Part shown: positions 34,871 to 43,879 of the stretch, one piece after another | Layout: every line of letters starts with the position of its first letter | Position numbering within the stretch: the first letter of the stretch is position 1 | Source of the DNA: an uncultured Eubacterium sp. | GTDB lineage: Bacteria > Bacillota > Clostridia > Oscillospirales > Acutalibacteraceae | Assembly (NCBI GenBank): GCA_944380635.1 | Contig: CALWID010000018.1 | Coordinates: 1 to 54,702 of the forward strand | DNA: 54,702 nucleotides | Reading direction: 5' to 3' | The notes under the pieces: model-generated | Told to the model about the DNA's origin: nothing | Seen by the model: the letters and a program-made list of their open reading frames with translations, nothing else | Databases searched by the model: none | Position numbers and translations under genes: made by a program

Positions 34871-36253
34871 TCAGAATTCTATCTTTTCCTCAATGAATTT
34901 TTGGAGTTCGTCAATCGGTATTCTCACCTGCTGCATAGTATCTCTGTCGCGCACGGTAACGCAGCCGTCGTCAACTGAATCAAAATCATAAGTAACGCAA
35001 AACGGCGTGCCGATTTCGTCCTGCCTGCGGTAACGCTTGCCGATAGAGCCTGCGTCGTCATAATCAACGCTGAATTTTTTGGAGAGTTTTTCAAATACGG
35101 CGCCTGCCTGCTCTGAGAGTTTTTTGGAAAGCGGAAGTACGGCGCATTTAAACGGCGCAAGCGCGGGATGAAAACGCAAAACAACTCTTTTATCGTTCTT
35201 TGCCTCGTCTATAACTTCCTCATCATAAGCCTCGGTAAGCACGGCAAGGAAAAGCCTTTCAACGCCGAGGGAAGGCTCAATAACATAAGGCACATATTTT
35301 TCGTTTGATTCCTGGTCAAAATATTCCAGATTCTTGCCGCTTGTTTTAATGTGCTGGGTAAGGTCATAATCAGTTCTGTCCGCAATGCCCCAAAGTTCGC
35401 CCCAGCCGAACGGGAAGAGATATTCAAAGTCCGTTGTGGCTTTTGAGTAAAAAGAAAGTTCCTCTTTTTCATGGTCCCTGAGGCGCAGATTTTCCTTGCT
35501 TATGTTAAGCGAATACAGGAAATCGCGGCAGAATGAACGCCAATAGTCAAACCACTCCAGGTCTGTTCCCGGCTTGCAGAAAAATTCAAGTTCCATCTGC
35601 TCAAATTCCCTTACTCGGAAAATGAATTTGCCGGGCGTTATCTCGTTTCTGAAAGATTTGCCAACCTGCGCAACGCCGAAAGGCACTTTCTTTCTTGTTG
35701 TTCTTTGAATGTTTGCAAAGTTAACAAATATACCCTGCGCAGTTTCCGGGCGCAGATAAATTTCGTCTTTGGTATCTTCTGTTACGCCCTGAAATGTTTT
35801 AAACATAAGGTTAAACTGCCTAATATCCGTAAAGTTGTGGGCGCCGCAGTTGGGGCAGGGAATATTGTGCTCTTTTATATAGTTGCTCATTTCCTCGTTG
35901 CTCCAGCCCGCAACATTAGTGCCGTCAAAATTCTCAATAAGGTCGTCCGCCCTGTGGCGGGTTTTGCACTCGCAGCAGTCCATAAGCGGGTCTGAAAATC
36001 CGCCCAAATGGCCGCTTGCCACCCATGTTTGCGGATTCATAAGAATAGCGCTGTCAAGCCCCACATTATATTTGTTTTCCTGAATAAATTTTTTGCGCCA
36101 CGCATTTTTAATGTTGTTTTTAAGTTCAACGCCAAGCGGCCCGAAATCCCAAGTGTTGGCAAGTCCGCCGTAAATTTCAGAGCCGGGGTATACAAAGCCT
36201 CTGCCTTTGCAGAGCGCAACAAGCGCGTCAAGCGATTTTTCAGTGTTTTTCAT
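34871..36253 (-). CDS. glyS: Glycyl-tRNA synthetase (single-chain alpha2 type)
   Basis: Class II synthetase that charges tRNA-Gly. [26 protein letters not shown] is the family start. [23 protein letters not shown] (motif region), [24 protein letters not shown] (motif 2) and [14 protein letters not shown] (motif 3) follow, with a C-terminal anticodon-binding domain. Zinc-type cysteines are CCECKTRH and CPNCGAHN. 460 aa. This is the eukaryote-like form used by many Firmicutes instead of alpha2beta2 GlyQ/GlyS. No T-box is visible upstream. Confidence 0.97.
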   Translation of the reverse strand: MKNTEKSLDALVALCKGRGFVYPGSEIYGGLANTWDFGPLGVELKNNIKNAWRKKFIQENKYNVGLDSAILMNPQTWVASGHLGGFSDPLMDCCECKTRHRADDLIENFDGTNVAGWSNEEMSNYIKEHNIPCPNCGAHNFTDIRQFNLMFKTFQGVTEDTKDEIYLRPETAQGIFVNFANIQRTTRKKVPFGVAQVGKSFRNEITPGKFIFRVREFEQMELEFFCKPGTDLEWFDYWRSFCRDFLYSLNISKENLRLRDHEKEELSFYSKATTDFEYLFPFGWGELWGIADRTDYDLTQHIKTSGKNLEYFDQESNEKYVPYVIEPSLGVERLFLAVLTEAYDEEVIDEAKNDKRVVLRFHPALAPFKCAVLPLSKKLSEQAGAVFEKLSKKFSVDYDDAGSIGKRYRRQDEIGTPFCVTYDFDSVDDGCVTVRDRDTMQQVRIPIDELQKFIEEKIEF

Positions 36254-36368
36254 TATTTGTTCTCCTTAGTAATTATAGTAATACATTATTATAATATCAT
36301 ACAAAATCCGAATATACAATAAATTTTTTAAGCAAATCGGGCGGTTTTACGCGCCTTTTTGCTTAAAG

Positions 36369-36435
36369 CCTTACAAAAAAGAAAACCGAAAATATGCCGA
36401 AAGCAAACCGTTTCAGGCGGTTTCGGATTTATCTT
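36369..36435 (+). repeat. Direct repeat left of dinB
   Basis: Starts CCTTACAAAAAAG and contains GAAAGCAAACCG, then GCGGTTTCGGATTTATCTT. It closely matches 37762-37821 on the other side of dinB in the same orientation. The AAACCG...CGGTTT part can form a hairpin. Confidence 0.7.
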
Positions 36436-36532
36436 GCCTGCCTGTGCAAAAGAAAATATTAAAATACAATTTTGCGTATTTGCCAAATCGGCGCCCGTGG
36501 GATATAATTGAATAAAAAAGGGGGGCTCGGCA

Positions 36533-37747
36533 GTGCAAAAGCGTATAATTTTTCATATTGATGTAAACAGCGCTTTTTTATCCTGGACTTCTGTGTGGCG
36601 GATAAAAAACGGCAAAAGCGATTTGCGCCTTGTGCCCGCCGTAATAAGCGGCGACCCGAATAAACGCACAAGCGTTGTGCTTGCGAAATCCGTGCCTGCA
36701 AAAAAATACTCAATAAAAACGGGCGAACCCGTATCAATGGCGCTCAGAAAATGCCCGGGGCTTGTTACCGCCGAGCCGGATTTTAAACTTTATTCAAAAT
36801 ACTCGGCGGATTTTATGAATATCTGCCGTGATTATACCCCCAGCCTTGAAAAATTTTCAATAGATGAATGTTTCCTTGATATGAGCGGCACGGAAAATAT
36901 TTATCCCGATATAATCGCCGCCGCGTATGAGATTAAAGACAGAATTAAAAACGAACTCGGCTTTACCGTAAATGTGGGAATAGGCTCAAACAAACTGCTT
37001 GCAAAAACGGCAAGCGATTTTGAAAAGCCGGATAAGGTGCATACTCTTTTTTCTGAGGAAATCGAAAGCAAAATGTGGTGCCTGCCCGTTTCTGATTTAT
37101 TGTTTCTCGGCAAGGCAACTGCTCAAAAACTTAAAAATATAAGCATTAATACTATCGGCGAACTTGCCGCCGCAGATGTAAAAACTTTAAAGGCGCTTGT
37201 AGGCGCCAAAGCGGGCGAGCAACTGCATAATTACGCTAACGGAATTGATGATTCGCCTGTTGACGATTCGCCGCGGGAAGTAAAAAGTTACGGCCATTCA
37301 ATTACCGTTGAGGAGAATGTAACGGATATAAGAACCGCAAACAGCCTTTTGCTTTCGCTTACGGACGCCGCCGCTTCACGAATGAGGGCGGGCGGCTGCA
37401 AGGCGTATAATATTTCTGTTAATATCAGGGACAGCGCTTTTAAAAACCGCTCTCACCAGCGCGCTCTCAGTTCGCCGACTGATGTAACGCAGGATATTTA
37501 TAAGGTGGTTAAGGCGCTCTTTTCCGAATTGTGGCACGGCGAGCCGCTCAGACTTTTGGGCGTTACTCTTTCTGACCTTACTAAAGACGGCGGCGAGCAG
37601 ATAAGCCTTTTCGGCACGGATAAATCCGCTTCAAGCGAAAAACTTAAAAAAGTTGACGCCGCCGTTGATTCAATAAGAAATAAATTCGGCGATTCAAAAA
37701 TATTGCTTGGCGGCGCACTCGGCGCAAAACGCCCTAAAAAGAAGTAA
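36533..37747 (+). CDS. dinB: DNA polymerase IV (Y-family)
   Basis: Translesion polymerase without proofreading. FHIDVNSAFLSW carries the first catalytic Asp; FSIDECFLDMSG carries SIDE with the second Asp/Glu pair. VGIGSNKLLAKTASDFEKP and the HhH region (FLGKATAQKLKNISINTIGEL) follow, then the little-finger domain. GEQISLFG near the C-terminus is a clamp-binding peptide (QxxLF) that would bind DnaN. GTG start at 36533 after AAAGGGGGG. 404 aa. No LexA box was recognised. It is flanked by two direct repeats. Confidence 0.95.
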   Translation: MQKRIIFHIDVNSAFLSWTSVWRIKNGKSDLRLVPAVISGDPNKRTSVVLAKSVPAKKYSIKTGEPVSMALRKCPGLVTAEPDFKLYSKYSADFMNICRDYTPSLEKFSIDECFLDMSGTENIYPDIIAAAYEIKDRIKNELGFTVNVGIGSNKLLAKTASDFEKPDKVHTLFSEEIESKMWCLPVSDLLFLGKATAQKLKNISINTIGELAAADVKTLKALVGAKAGEQLHNYANGIDDSPVDDSPREVKSYGHSITVEENVTDIRTANSLLLSLTDAAASRMRAGGCKAYNISVNIRDSAFKNRSHQRALSSPTDVTQDIYKVVKALFSELWHGEPLRLLGVTLSDLTKDGGEQISLFGTDKSASSEKLKKVDAAVDSIRNKFGDSKILLGGALGAKRPKKK

Positions 37748-37761
37748 TCCGCCGATTTGCG

Positions 37762-37821
37762 CCTTACAAAAAATGAAATACACAGAAAGCAAACCTCTTT
37801 AGCCGGTTTCGGATTTATCTT
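37762..37821 (+). repeat. Direct repeat right of dinB
   Basis: CCTTACAAAAAATG, then GAAAGCAAACC...GGTTTCGGATTTATCTT, matching 36369-36435. Only the middle (CTCTTTAGCC versus GTTTCAGGC) and a small length difference distinguish the copies. Confidence 0.7.
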
Positions 37822-37878
37822 ACTTAAGAAGTGAAATAACACAAAACATTATAATAATGTATTATAATTATAATAATA

Positions 37879-37910
37879 AAACGGGAGCCTGAAACCGGGC
37901 TCCCGTTTTT
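37879..37910. terminator. Terminator between dinB and the surface protein gene
   Basis: ACGGGAGCC, 7-nt loop, GGGCTCCCGTTTTT on plus; on minus it ends CCCGTTTTATTATT. It is usable by both convergent genes. Confidence 0.85.
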
Positions 37911-37930
37911 GCATGTTATTTCAATATAGT

Positions 37931-38974
37931 TTATTTGTTTTTCTTAATAACAGCCGCCGCGCCGATTATTAAAGCAAATGCCGCCGCGCCGAGAGCGGCT
38001 TCGGGCTGCGCGCCCGTTTCGGGAGATGTTTTGCCCGAATCTTTATTTTGCTCCGCGGCCGCCGGCTGCTGAGTTTCGGTTGCTGTTTCGGTACTGTCAG
38101 CCGGGCTTTCCTGAGGTGCGCCATCTTCGGCAAGCGGCAGATAAAAACTAAGCGCAAAAACAGCGTCCGCAGTGGCGTAGTATTCGTCATAATCGGCTTT
38201 AAATCCGCCTGTTTCGGAGTCATAATAATTTTTTATAAGAATGTTGTATATTTCGTCCGCTTTATCAGCGTTTCCCGCGGCTGAGTATGCGGCAAGCGCA
38301 AGCGCCGTTGAGTCCGCATTAGCGCCGTAGTTGGAATATCCCTGCTCCGTTGCGAAGGTTTCAAGAATTTCAAAAGCGTCCTGCGTGTATTCCTCGTATT
38401 CTCCGGCAGTTTCCATTGCCAAAATAAACATTGCAAGGTCGTCGGGCGAAGTGCCGTATCCGCTCCAAAAATCAGTGCCCTCACCGGGGGTGTAATACTG
38501 CGCAAGCGCCGCGGAAAGTGCCGCCGTTTTATCGTCAAGCCCGTTGTTTTCGGCAGCCTCAATAGCGTAAAAATAATTGTACGGTGTTGAAACTGCGGAA
38601 ATTTCTGCGTTTATCAGCGCCTCAATCAAATTTGTGCCGCCTGCGTTTTCAGGGTCAATACCCGCCTGCTGAGCAATGCTGACCGCCATACCTATAACGC
38701 CCGGGTCGGTAAGCGTTCCCGCCTGGGCCGCCGCCGATACGGATTTAAAATAGCCGTCCGTAAAATTGCTTATATCCGCGCCGCTGCGGGCAAGAATATA
38801 CAGATTTTTGGTTGCGGAAACATCATAACCGTTTTGGCTGTAATAATTGTCAAACGCAAATGAAACCGCCGTGTTTGTTTTTTCTTTCACATCACTTTTT
38901 GTTGCGCCGAATGCCGTTACGGATGTGCAAATAACAAGCATTACACATAAAAGCGCCGCCGTAATTTTTTTCAT
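37931..38974 (-). CDS. Secreted alpha/alpha-toroid surface protein (transcobalamin alpha-domain-like)
   Basis: Signal peptide MKKITAALLCVMLVICTSVTA, cleaved near AFGA. Then ~220 residues of helix-pair repeats with ADSTALALAAYSAAGNADKA and ATADAVFALSFYLPL, the pattern of terpenoid-cyclase/transcobalamin-like alpha-alpha toroids. A Glu/Ala/Thr-rich spacer, SPETGAQ, a hydrophobic stretch (LGAAAFALIIGAAAV) and KKNK end the 347 residues. This tail resembles a cell-wall sorting signal, although SPETG is not a standard LPXTG. A cobalamin riboswitch in its leader suggests extracellular corrinoid capture. The gene encoding a DUF4430 protein is divergent. The enzyme-like fold alone would also fit a prenyltransferase, but no catalytic motif is seen. 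Confidence 0.7.
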   Translation of the reverse strand: MKKITAALLCVMLVICTSVTAFGATKSDVKEKTNTAVSFAFDNYYSQNGYDVSATKNLYILARSGADISNFTDGYFKSVSAAAQAGTLTDPGVIGMAVSIAQQAGIDPENAGGTNLIEALINAEISAVSTPYNYFYAIEAAENNGLDDKTAALSAALAQYYTPGEGTDFWSGYGTSPDDLAMFILAMETAGEYEEYTQDAFEILETFATEQGYSNYGANADSTALALAAYSAAGNADKADEIYNILIKNYYDSETGGFKADYDEYYATADAVFALSFYLPLAEDGAPQESPADSTETATETQQPAAAEQNKDSGKTSPETGAQPEAALGAAAFALIIGAAAVIKKNK

Positions 38975-39009
38975 AATGATAACCTCACCGTTATATAATT
39001 TTGCGCCTC

Positions 39010-39175
39010 AAACGGATATCCCGGCTTGCACATAAACCTACTTTCCGCCTTCCCCTTTGGCAGGAAGTATTCCTGCGCAAAGAGTGGCTTTTGGATTTCG
39101 TATTGTTTACGGTAGAGTGAGCTGCCACGGATTTTCACCGCGTTCCCCGTGGAAAAGACGGCTCTTTTCCTCGGC
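39010..39175 (-). ncRNA. Cobalamin riboswitch
   Basis: On the minus strand: GAGGAAAAGAGCCGTC, GGGGAACGCGGTGAAAATCC, GTGGCAGCTCACTCTACCGT, AAGCCACTC, CAAAGGGGAAGGCGG, AAGTAGG and GCAAGCCGG. These follow the order of the B12 aptamer core (GGTGAAAATCC / GCAGC...CTACCGTAA / GCCACT / GGGAAGGC / AAGT.AGG). No terminator lies before the gene, but CCGTT at its 3' end can pair with AACGG beside the ribosome-binding site (AACGGTGAGG), which suggests translational control. Confidence 0.88.
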
Positions 39176-39183
39176 GCAAGAAA

Positions 39184-39212
39184 ATTATAACCTTAAATTA
39201 CCGTGTTGTCAA
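39184..39212 (-). promoter_or_regulatory. Promoter of the cobalamin-riboswitch transcript
   Basis: Minus-strand TTGACA, 17-bp spacer, TATAAT, a perfect consensus promoter just upstream of the aptamer. Confidence 0.88.
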
Positions 39213-39234
39213 TTACGGTTAATTCTGTTAAAAT
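39206..39234 (+). promoter_or_regulatory. Divergent promoter of the DUF4430 gene
   Basis: Plus-strand TTGTCA, 17-bp spacer, TAAAAT. Its -35 box overlaps that of the minus-strand promoter. The -10 ends 6 bp before the ATG, so transcription would start at or next to the start codon. Confidence 0.45.
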
Positions 39235-39240
39235 GTAGGC

Positions 39241-39978
39241 ATGAAAAAGAAACAACTTATTATTATTTCGGCTGCCGTGCTGTGCGTTCTTGTTGCAGTG
39301 TTTGTTGTTTGCGCAGTGAAAGGCTCCTCCGCAAGTGATAAAAATAATGAAGAATTAACCGCTGTGTCTGATGTGTCTGAAACTTCCTCGGAGCAGACGG
39401 CCCAAAGCGGCGGCGCTGCCTTTTCCGCATCCCAACCCTCCGAAACTGACGAACCGCAGGCAAACGGCTCTACTGAAGAGAAAAGCACCGCCGAGCCGGG
39501 TGAAAAAAATACAAAAACAGATACCGCGCGGGAAACTTCGGCGCAAACTGCGGCGTCTGCCGAGCGTAATACAAGCGCGCAGCAAAATAAAACAATAACG
39601 GTATCCGTTGCCGTAAACTGTAAAAACGCTGTTCGCTACTGCGGGGAAATTGTTTCTAAGGGCAAGGAATATCCGCTTGATATTACTCTGCCTTCCGGCG
39701 GATATATTATCACGCAAAAGAATATTACCCTTAAAGAGGGGCAAACCGTTTTTGACGCACTTGAAGCGGCGTGCAGCCAAAACGGCGTTTCGCTTAAATA
39801 CCAAAGCAAAAGTTATATAACGGGTATCGGCGGGCTTAATGAAAAGGACTGCGGTGGCGCAAGCGGCTGGATGTACCGCGTAAACGGCGTAAGCCCTAAA
39901 AAAGGCGCGTCAAAATATACCCTTAAAAACGGCGACAGCGTTGAATGGTATTATGTTACAAATTCAAAAGATAATTAA
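39241..39978 (+). CDS. DUF4430 (transcobalamin C-terminal-like) secreted protein
   Basis: Starts with Lys residues and a hydrophobic signal/anchor (LIIISAAVLCVLVAVFVVCAV). A low-complexity Ser/Thr/Glu/Ala linker covers ~25-118. The C-terminal ~115 residues are a DUF4430 domain: TITVSVAVNCKNAV, YIITQKNITLKEGQTVFDAL, GGASGWMYRVNGVSPKKGAS and YTLKNGDSVEWYYV. DUF4430 corresponds to the small beta domain of intrinsic factor/transcobalamin. Together with the divergent toroid gene, it forms a two-gene version of that architecture. 245 aa. There is no good ribosome-binding site (GTAGGC only). Confidence 0.82.
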   Translation: MKKKQLIIISAAVLCVLVAVFVVCAVKGSSASDKNNEELTAVSDVSETSSEQTAQSGGAAFSASQPSETDEPQANGSTEEKSTAEPGEKNTKTDTARETSAQTAASAERNTSAQQNKTITVSVAVNCKNAVRYCGEIVSKGKEYPLDITLPSGGYIITQKNITLKEGQTVFDALEAACSQNGVSLKYQSKSYITGIGGLNEKDCGGASGWMYRVNGVSPKKGASKYTLKNGDSVEWYYVTNSKDN

Positions 39979-39994
39979 AACAGTCGGCTTATGT

Positions 39995-40035
39995 ATGCAC
40001 CCCCAAAGCAAAACGCTTTCGGGTGCATATTTTTT
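39995..40035 (+). terminator. Terminator of the DUF4430 gene
   Basis: ATGCACCC ... GGGTGCAT, with an inner AAAGC/GCTTT pairing, followed by ATTTTTTG. 16 bp after the stop. Confidence 0.85.
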
Positions 40036-40127
40036 GTTCCCTACCCCCCTCGGCTTTACCAGGGAAAAGTAATGGAAATTTTCATAAGTAAAGCGGATTT
40101 TAATCTGAATTTTGCTGAATCTTCATA

Positions 40128-40166
40128 GAAAAACACTCCGTTGCGGCGCAAAATGCCGCAACGGAG
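40128..40166 (-). terminator. Orphan strong hairpin, terminator-like on minus
   Basis: Perfect 12-bp stem CTCCGTTGCGGC / GCCGCAACGGAG with a 7-nt loop. On the minus strand it is followed by TGTTTTTC. No minus-strand gene lies upstream of it. The rest of the 39979-40404 gap is AT-rich, without a recognisable gene. Confidence 0.55.
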
Positions 40167-40404
40167 CGCTTATATAGCCTGAAAATAAATTTCGCAGAAC
40201 ATTCGCATAAACGAAAATGTATTTAAAATTATAAATTATACAATAAAAAGTATACTGCAATTTAACATATATTTCAATATTTTTTTAAATTTATAATTTT
40301 ATAAGTGGGATTTTCATTATAAAATTAAACTGGTTTTTGATGATTTTAGTCAAATTCCGGCATCAACAATCAGGCGTTAATTTTTATACAACAAGGAGAT
40401 GGTG

Positions 40405-41475
40405 ATGGATATGCCAAAACGCGGCAAATACATTTACAAACAAAATGCCGGCGGGAGAGAAACAAGATATTTGAAAAAAGTTATCTGCACAAAGAAAAGA
40501 AAACGCCGTTGCGTCTATACAAATAATTACAAAGGAGTTAAAGAAAAGCGGCAGAGTAAATTATTGACGCCGAATAAAGAGAATTTAACGGTTGGCGATT
40601 TTTCCGCACAATGGCTTTACGGTATTAAAAACTGCGTAAAGCCGAACACATATCAGAAATATGAAAGTATTTGCAAAAATCATATTATTGATTATATGGG
40701 TTCTTTAAAATTTAAGCAGGTTACAAAAAATACAACTATTAATTTTACTAATAATTTAAAAGAAAAAAGTCTTTCGGCAAAAAGCATAAACGATATTTTG
40801 ATTGTGCTACATTTGATTTTAAAAAACGCGCATGAGGAATATCAGATTCCGATTCCGAACATTCGATATATAAGGGAGGAAGAAAAAAGCCCGCGTGTAC
40901 TTTCTGCGTATGAGCAACAGCAATTAACAAATTATTTAAAAAATAATGTTGATATATATAAATTTGGAATACTGTTATCTTTATATACGGGTATACGGAT
41001 TGGCGAACTTTGCGCACTTAAATGGGAGGACATAACGGATGATTATATTAAAATTGATAAAACTATGGCAAGGATAAAATCCGAAAACGGCAAAACAGAA
41101 GTAAAAATAGGTGCGCCTAAAAGCAAAAATTCCAAACGGCTGATACCCACCCCGCAGAGCTTATTGCTGTTGATAAACCGATTTAAAGGCGAAGGGTATG
41201 TATTATCAACGGAAAAATCGGATTATACGGAGCCGCGTTTAATGCAAATTAAATTTAAAAAGATTATTTCAGAATGTGGATTGGAAAAAACTAATTTTCA
41301 TGCTTTAAGGCATACATTTGCAACGCGCTGTGTGGAGGCAGAAGTTGATATTAAGTCTTTATCTGAAATACTGGGTCATTCCGATGTTAAAATAACGCTT
41401 AATAAATATGTTCACTCTTCTTTTGAACTCAAACAGAAAAGCATGAAAAAATTTGAATTGTCCTTAATATCTTAA
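40405..41475 (+). CDS. Tyrosine recombinase (integrase)
   Basis: Site-specific recombinase of the phage/ICE integrase family. A basic N-terminal arm-binding region is followed by a SAM-like core-binding domain (~55-150: LTVGDFSAQWLYG) and a catalytic domain. Catalytic residues are visible: YTGIRIGELCALKW (Arg), HALRHTFATR (His-x-x-Arg), LGHSDVKITLNKYVH (His and nucleophile Tyr). ATG at 40405 (MDMPKRG) lies 6 nt after AAGGAG; ATG at 40399 abuts it. It marks the left side of the accessory region. 356 aa, apparently intact. Confidence 0.92.
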   Translation: MDMPKRGKYIYKQNAGGRETRYLKKVICTKKRKRRCVYTNNYKGVKEKRQSKLLTPNKENLTVGDFSAQWLYGIKNCVKPNTYQKYESICKNHIIDYMGSLKFKQVTKNTTINFTNNLKEKSLSAKSINDILIVLHLILKNAHEEYQIPIPNIRYIREEEKSPRVLSAYEQQQLTNYLKNNVDIYKFGILLSLYTGIRIGELCALKWEDITDDYIKIDKTMARIKSENGKTEVKIGAPKSKNSKRLIPTPQSLLLLINRFKGEGYVLSTEKSDYTEPRLMQIKFKKIISECGLEKTNFHALRHTFATRCVEAEVDIKSLSEILGHSDVKITLNKYVHSSFELKQKSMKKFELSLIS

Positions 41476-41592
41476 AATTAATTTAAAGCAAAATATTAAT
41501 TGTTAAATAACGGTTAAACGACGGATGTTCTGATTGTTGCTGCAAATTTTTTCGTTTATGCGAATGATAAACGAAAAATTAAGGAGGTTGCC

Positions 41593-42135
41593 ATGGCGTT
41601 AATTAAGTGTTCTGAATGTGGAAAGGAAATTTCAGATAAGGCGACATACTGCCCCAACTGCGGCGCGCCTGTTGTAGTGCATAGATGGAGATGTCCGGAT
41701 TGCGGCAATATGATTAGTGAAGAGCCGTGTTTCTATTGTAATAATAATCAATCAGTTGTAAAAACAAATATGGATACTACAACTGAAATTAATTCACAAC
41801 CTGTTGCACAAAGTCAGAAAAATAGTAACGGTTTGAAAACCATTTTAGGTATTCTTATCTCAATTTCTCTTGTCTTTGCGCCTTTTTATAGTGATTGGTT
41901 TGGCGATTTTTTTGGTCCTACATACTATGTTGCAAAACTTCCGTCATATAATGCAGCCGGTGTACAAGTAGATGGATATATGCATAAAAGCAAATCTTGT
42001 TGCCAAAAAATTGCAAAAACTTTCAACGCTGAAGTTGTTAGCGTAAAACCCAATCAAAGTGCAGGAGAAAATAGCTATGGTCAAACTGTTAAATATGAGG
42101 ATTGTTTTTACTACTGTCCATTGTGCTGCGATTGA
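41593..42135 (+). CDS. Zinc-ribbon membrane protein A
   Basis: Two N-terminal zinc ribbons (CSECGKEISDKATYCPNC and CPDCGNMISEEPCFYC, residues ~6-55), a polar linker, one TM segment (~LKTILGILISISLVFAPFY) and an ~80-residue outer domain with cysteines in SKSCCQ and a C-terminal YCPLCCD. Function unknown. A strong AAGGAGGTTGCC precedes the ATG. The first ~46 residues are almost identical to those of the next gene. Confidence 0.75.
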   Translation: MALIKCSECGKEISDKATYCPNCGAPVVVHRWRCPDCGNMISEEPCFYCNNNQSVVKTNMDTTTEINSQPVAQSQKNSNGLKTILGILISISLVFAPFYSDWFGDFFGPTYYVAKLPSYNAAGVQVDGYMHKSKSCCQKIAKTFNAEVVSVKPNQSAGENSYGQTVKYEDCFYYCPLCCD

Positions 42136-42397
42136 TAATTTAATCAAAAAATGTAACTATTACTATACATAACATTTTGAATATTTAGAAATAACTTTTA
42201 TGTCATATAGTTTTATTGAACAAACATACCCGTCTTGTGAAAAGGCATTATATGGTATTTTAATAGCATTGCTACATATGAGACATTAAATAATGTATTA
42301 ATAATTTGCACAATTCGTTGAAGATAATTTTCTAGAGCATGGATTAGAAATATTATAAAAAACACTATAGTAATATAAATATAGGAGAATATTAATT

Positions 42398-43879
42398 ATG
42401 GCTTTAATTAAATGCTATGAATGTGGAAAGGAAATTTCAGATAAGGCGACATACTGCCCCAACTGCGGCGCACCTGTTGTAGTGCATAGATGGAGATGTC
42501 CGGATTGCGGCAATATGATTAGTGAAGAGCCGTGCCAATATTGCCGCGATATGGAAAAATCAGCAAACACAAACGAAGAAATCCAAAAAATCAATAATCC
42601 GGGTAATCAGAAAGTTCCTAAAAAAAGCCATAAAAAGCGGTGGATTATATTAGTTATAATTGCCGTAATAATAATCTGCATTGCAGCACTTTTTTTAAAA
42701 TTGTTTATGCCGGAAAAACAGTTAGATGAATCGGATCAGGAAACAGTTTCTGTTGATATGGGCTTAGTAGGCAATAAAATTTCGGTGGACGGAACAGCGG
42801 CTTATGTTGCAGGAAACAATAAAATATTAGTTCCTTATGATTTTTACGGCGATTATAATGAGTGTCAAAACGAAGTGTATTACAAAAGTCTTGTCGGATG
42901 TGAAAATCCGCGATTGCCTTCAGATGAAACAGATGCTTTGCCGGAAGAAGTCGCAAGAGAAATCATATCTTTTTACGGAGAAGCAGGAGGATTCTGGACT
43001 TCTTTGGATGCTGCGCATGCAAATATTGAGATTTACGGTTATGAACCCGAATCAATGCACTATGCCGGAATTATGGATAATTATTTTTCTGTTGACGAAG
43101 ATAATGTGGCCACAACCGTGTATGGATATTGCTTAAGCGCTACCGAAGATTCAACAATTATGGGATTGCTTGTATTATACGATGTTACCAACGAATTTGA
43201 ATTTACAGATATAGAGGATACTGCCGACCCTGAATACAGTACAGACCCAACATTTTATGATGATGTTTTGGTCAGCGCGGATGAAACCGGTGAATCATAT
43301 GATGCGGCGGATAATTATTCTTCTGAATATGAAGAAGAGTATAACAATACGCTTTCTCTGCCGACAGGTAAATATACGCTTTCATATGTTTTCAATCCTT
43401 TTTCCGGTTGGGTGAATGTAACAGATTCAGACGGTAATTATAATGACAACTGGAAAAACGAAGAACTGAATAAATTAACGGATTATTGGAAAGAGAACGG
43501 TGAAGACCCTTTAACTCAAAGCAACATACAGGATATTGAAAACGAATTTAATGAAATTTTACCGAATATGTATATTGATGTATCCGAAAAGTGGATGGAG
43601 TGGTATAACATTTACGGCGATTATAATTTGTGCAAAGCAGTTATTTATGACGATACTGTGTATGAAACATCCGGTTCGGGTTACGGGCACTGGACAGAGT
43701 TTGAAGAAAAAGATATTTCTATGGGAAATTATCAGACGGTAAGCGCAGATGTGTATGAAATTATTGATGATGAAACGGCTTACGACACTTCTTGGGGATA
43801 TTCTTTCTCTTACTATCCGGATATTAACGGAATAGGGATTTATTTGGATAAATGCGAAATGATGTTTACTCTGCAATAG
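42398..43879 (+). CDS. Zinc-ribbon membrane protein B
   Basis: Same two N-terminal zinc ribbons as the preceding gene (CYECGKEISDKATYCPNC, CPDCGNMISEEPCQYC), then a Lys-rich stretch, one TM segment (~WIILVIIAVIIICIAALFL) and a ~390-residue acidic extracytoplasmic region rich in Asp, Glu and Tyr. No catalytic motif recognised. 493 aa. RBS AGGAGAA. It probably arose by joining a shared ribbon-TM module to a different outer domain. Confidence 0.75.
   Translation: MALIKCYECGKEISDKATYCPNCGAPVVVHRWRCPDCGNMISEEPCQYCRDMEKSANTNEEIQKINNPGNQKVPKKSHKKRWIILVIIAVIIICIAALFLKLFMPEKQLDESDQETVSVDMGLVGNKISVDGTAAYVAGNNKILVPYDFYGDYNECQNEVYYKSLVGCENPRLPSDETDALPEEVAREIISFYGEAGGFWTSLDAAHANIEIYGYEPESMHYAGIMDNYFSVDEDNVATTVYGYCLSATEDSTIMGLLVLYDVTNEFEFTDIEDTADPEYSTDPTFYDDVLVSADETGESYDAADNYSSEYEEEYNNTLSLPTGKYTLSYVFNPFSGWVNVTDSDGNYNDNWKNEELNKLTDYWKENGEDPLTQSNIQDIENEFNEILPNMYIDVSEKWMEWYNIYGDYNLCKAVIYDDTVYETSGSGYGHWTEFEEKDISMGNYQTVSADVYEIIDDETAYDTSWGYSFSYYPDINGIGIYLDKCEMMFTLQ

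Noticed and set aside
36254-36368. Possible T-box leader of glyS
   Set aside because: No T-box consensus (TGGNACCGCG) or terminator/antiterminator is visible upstream of glyS.
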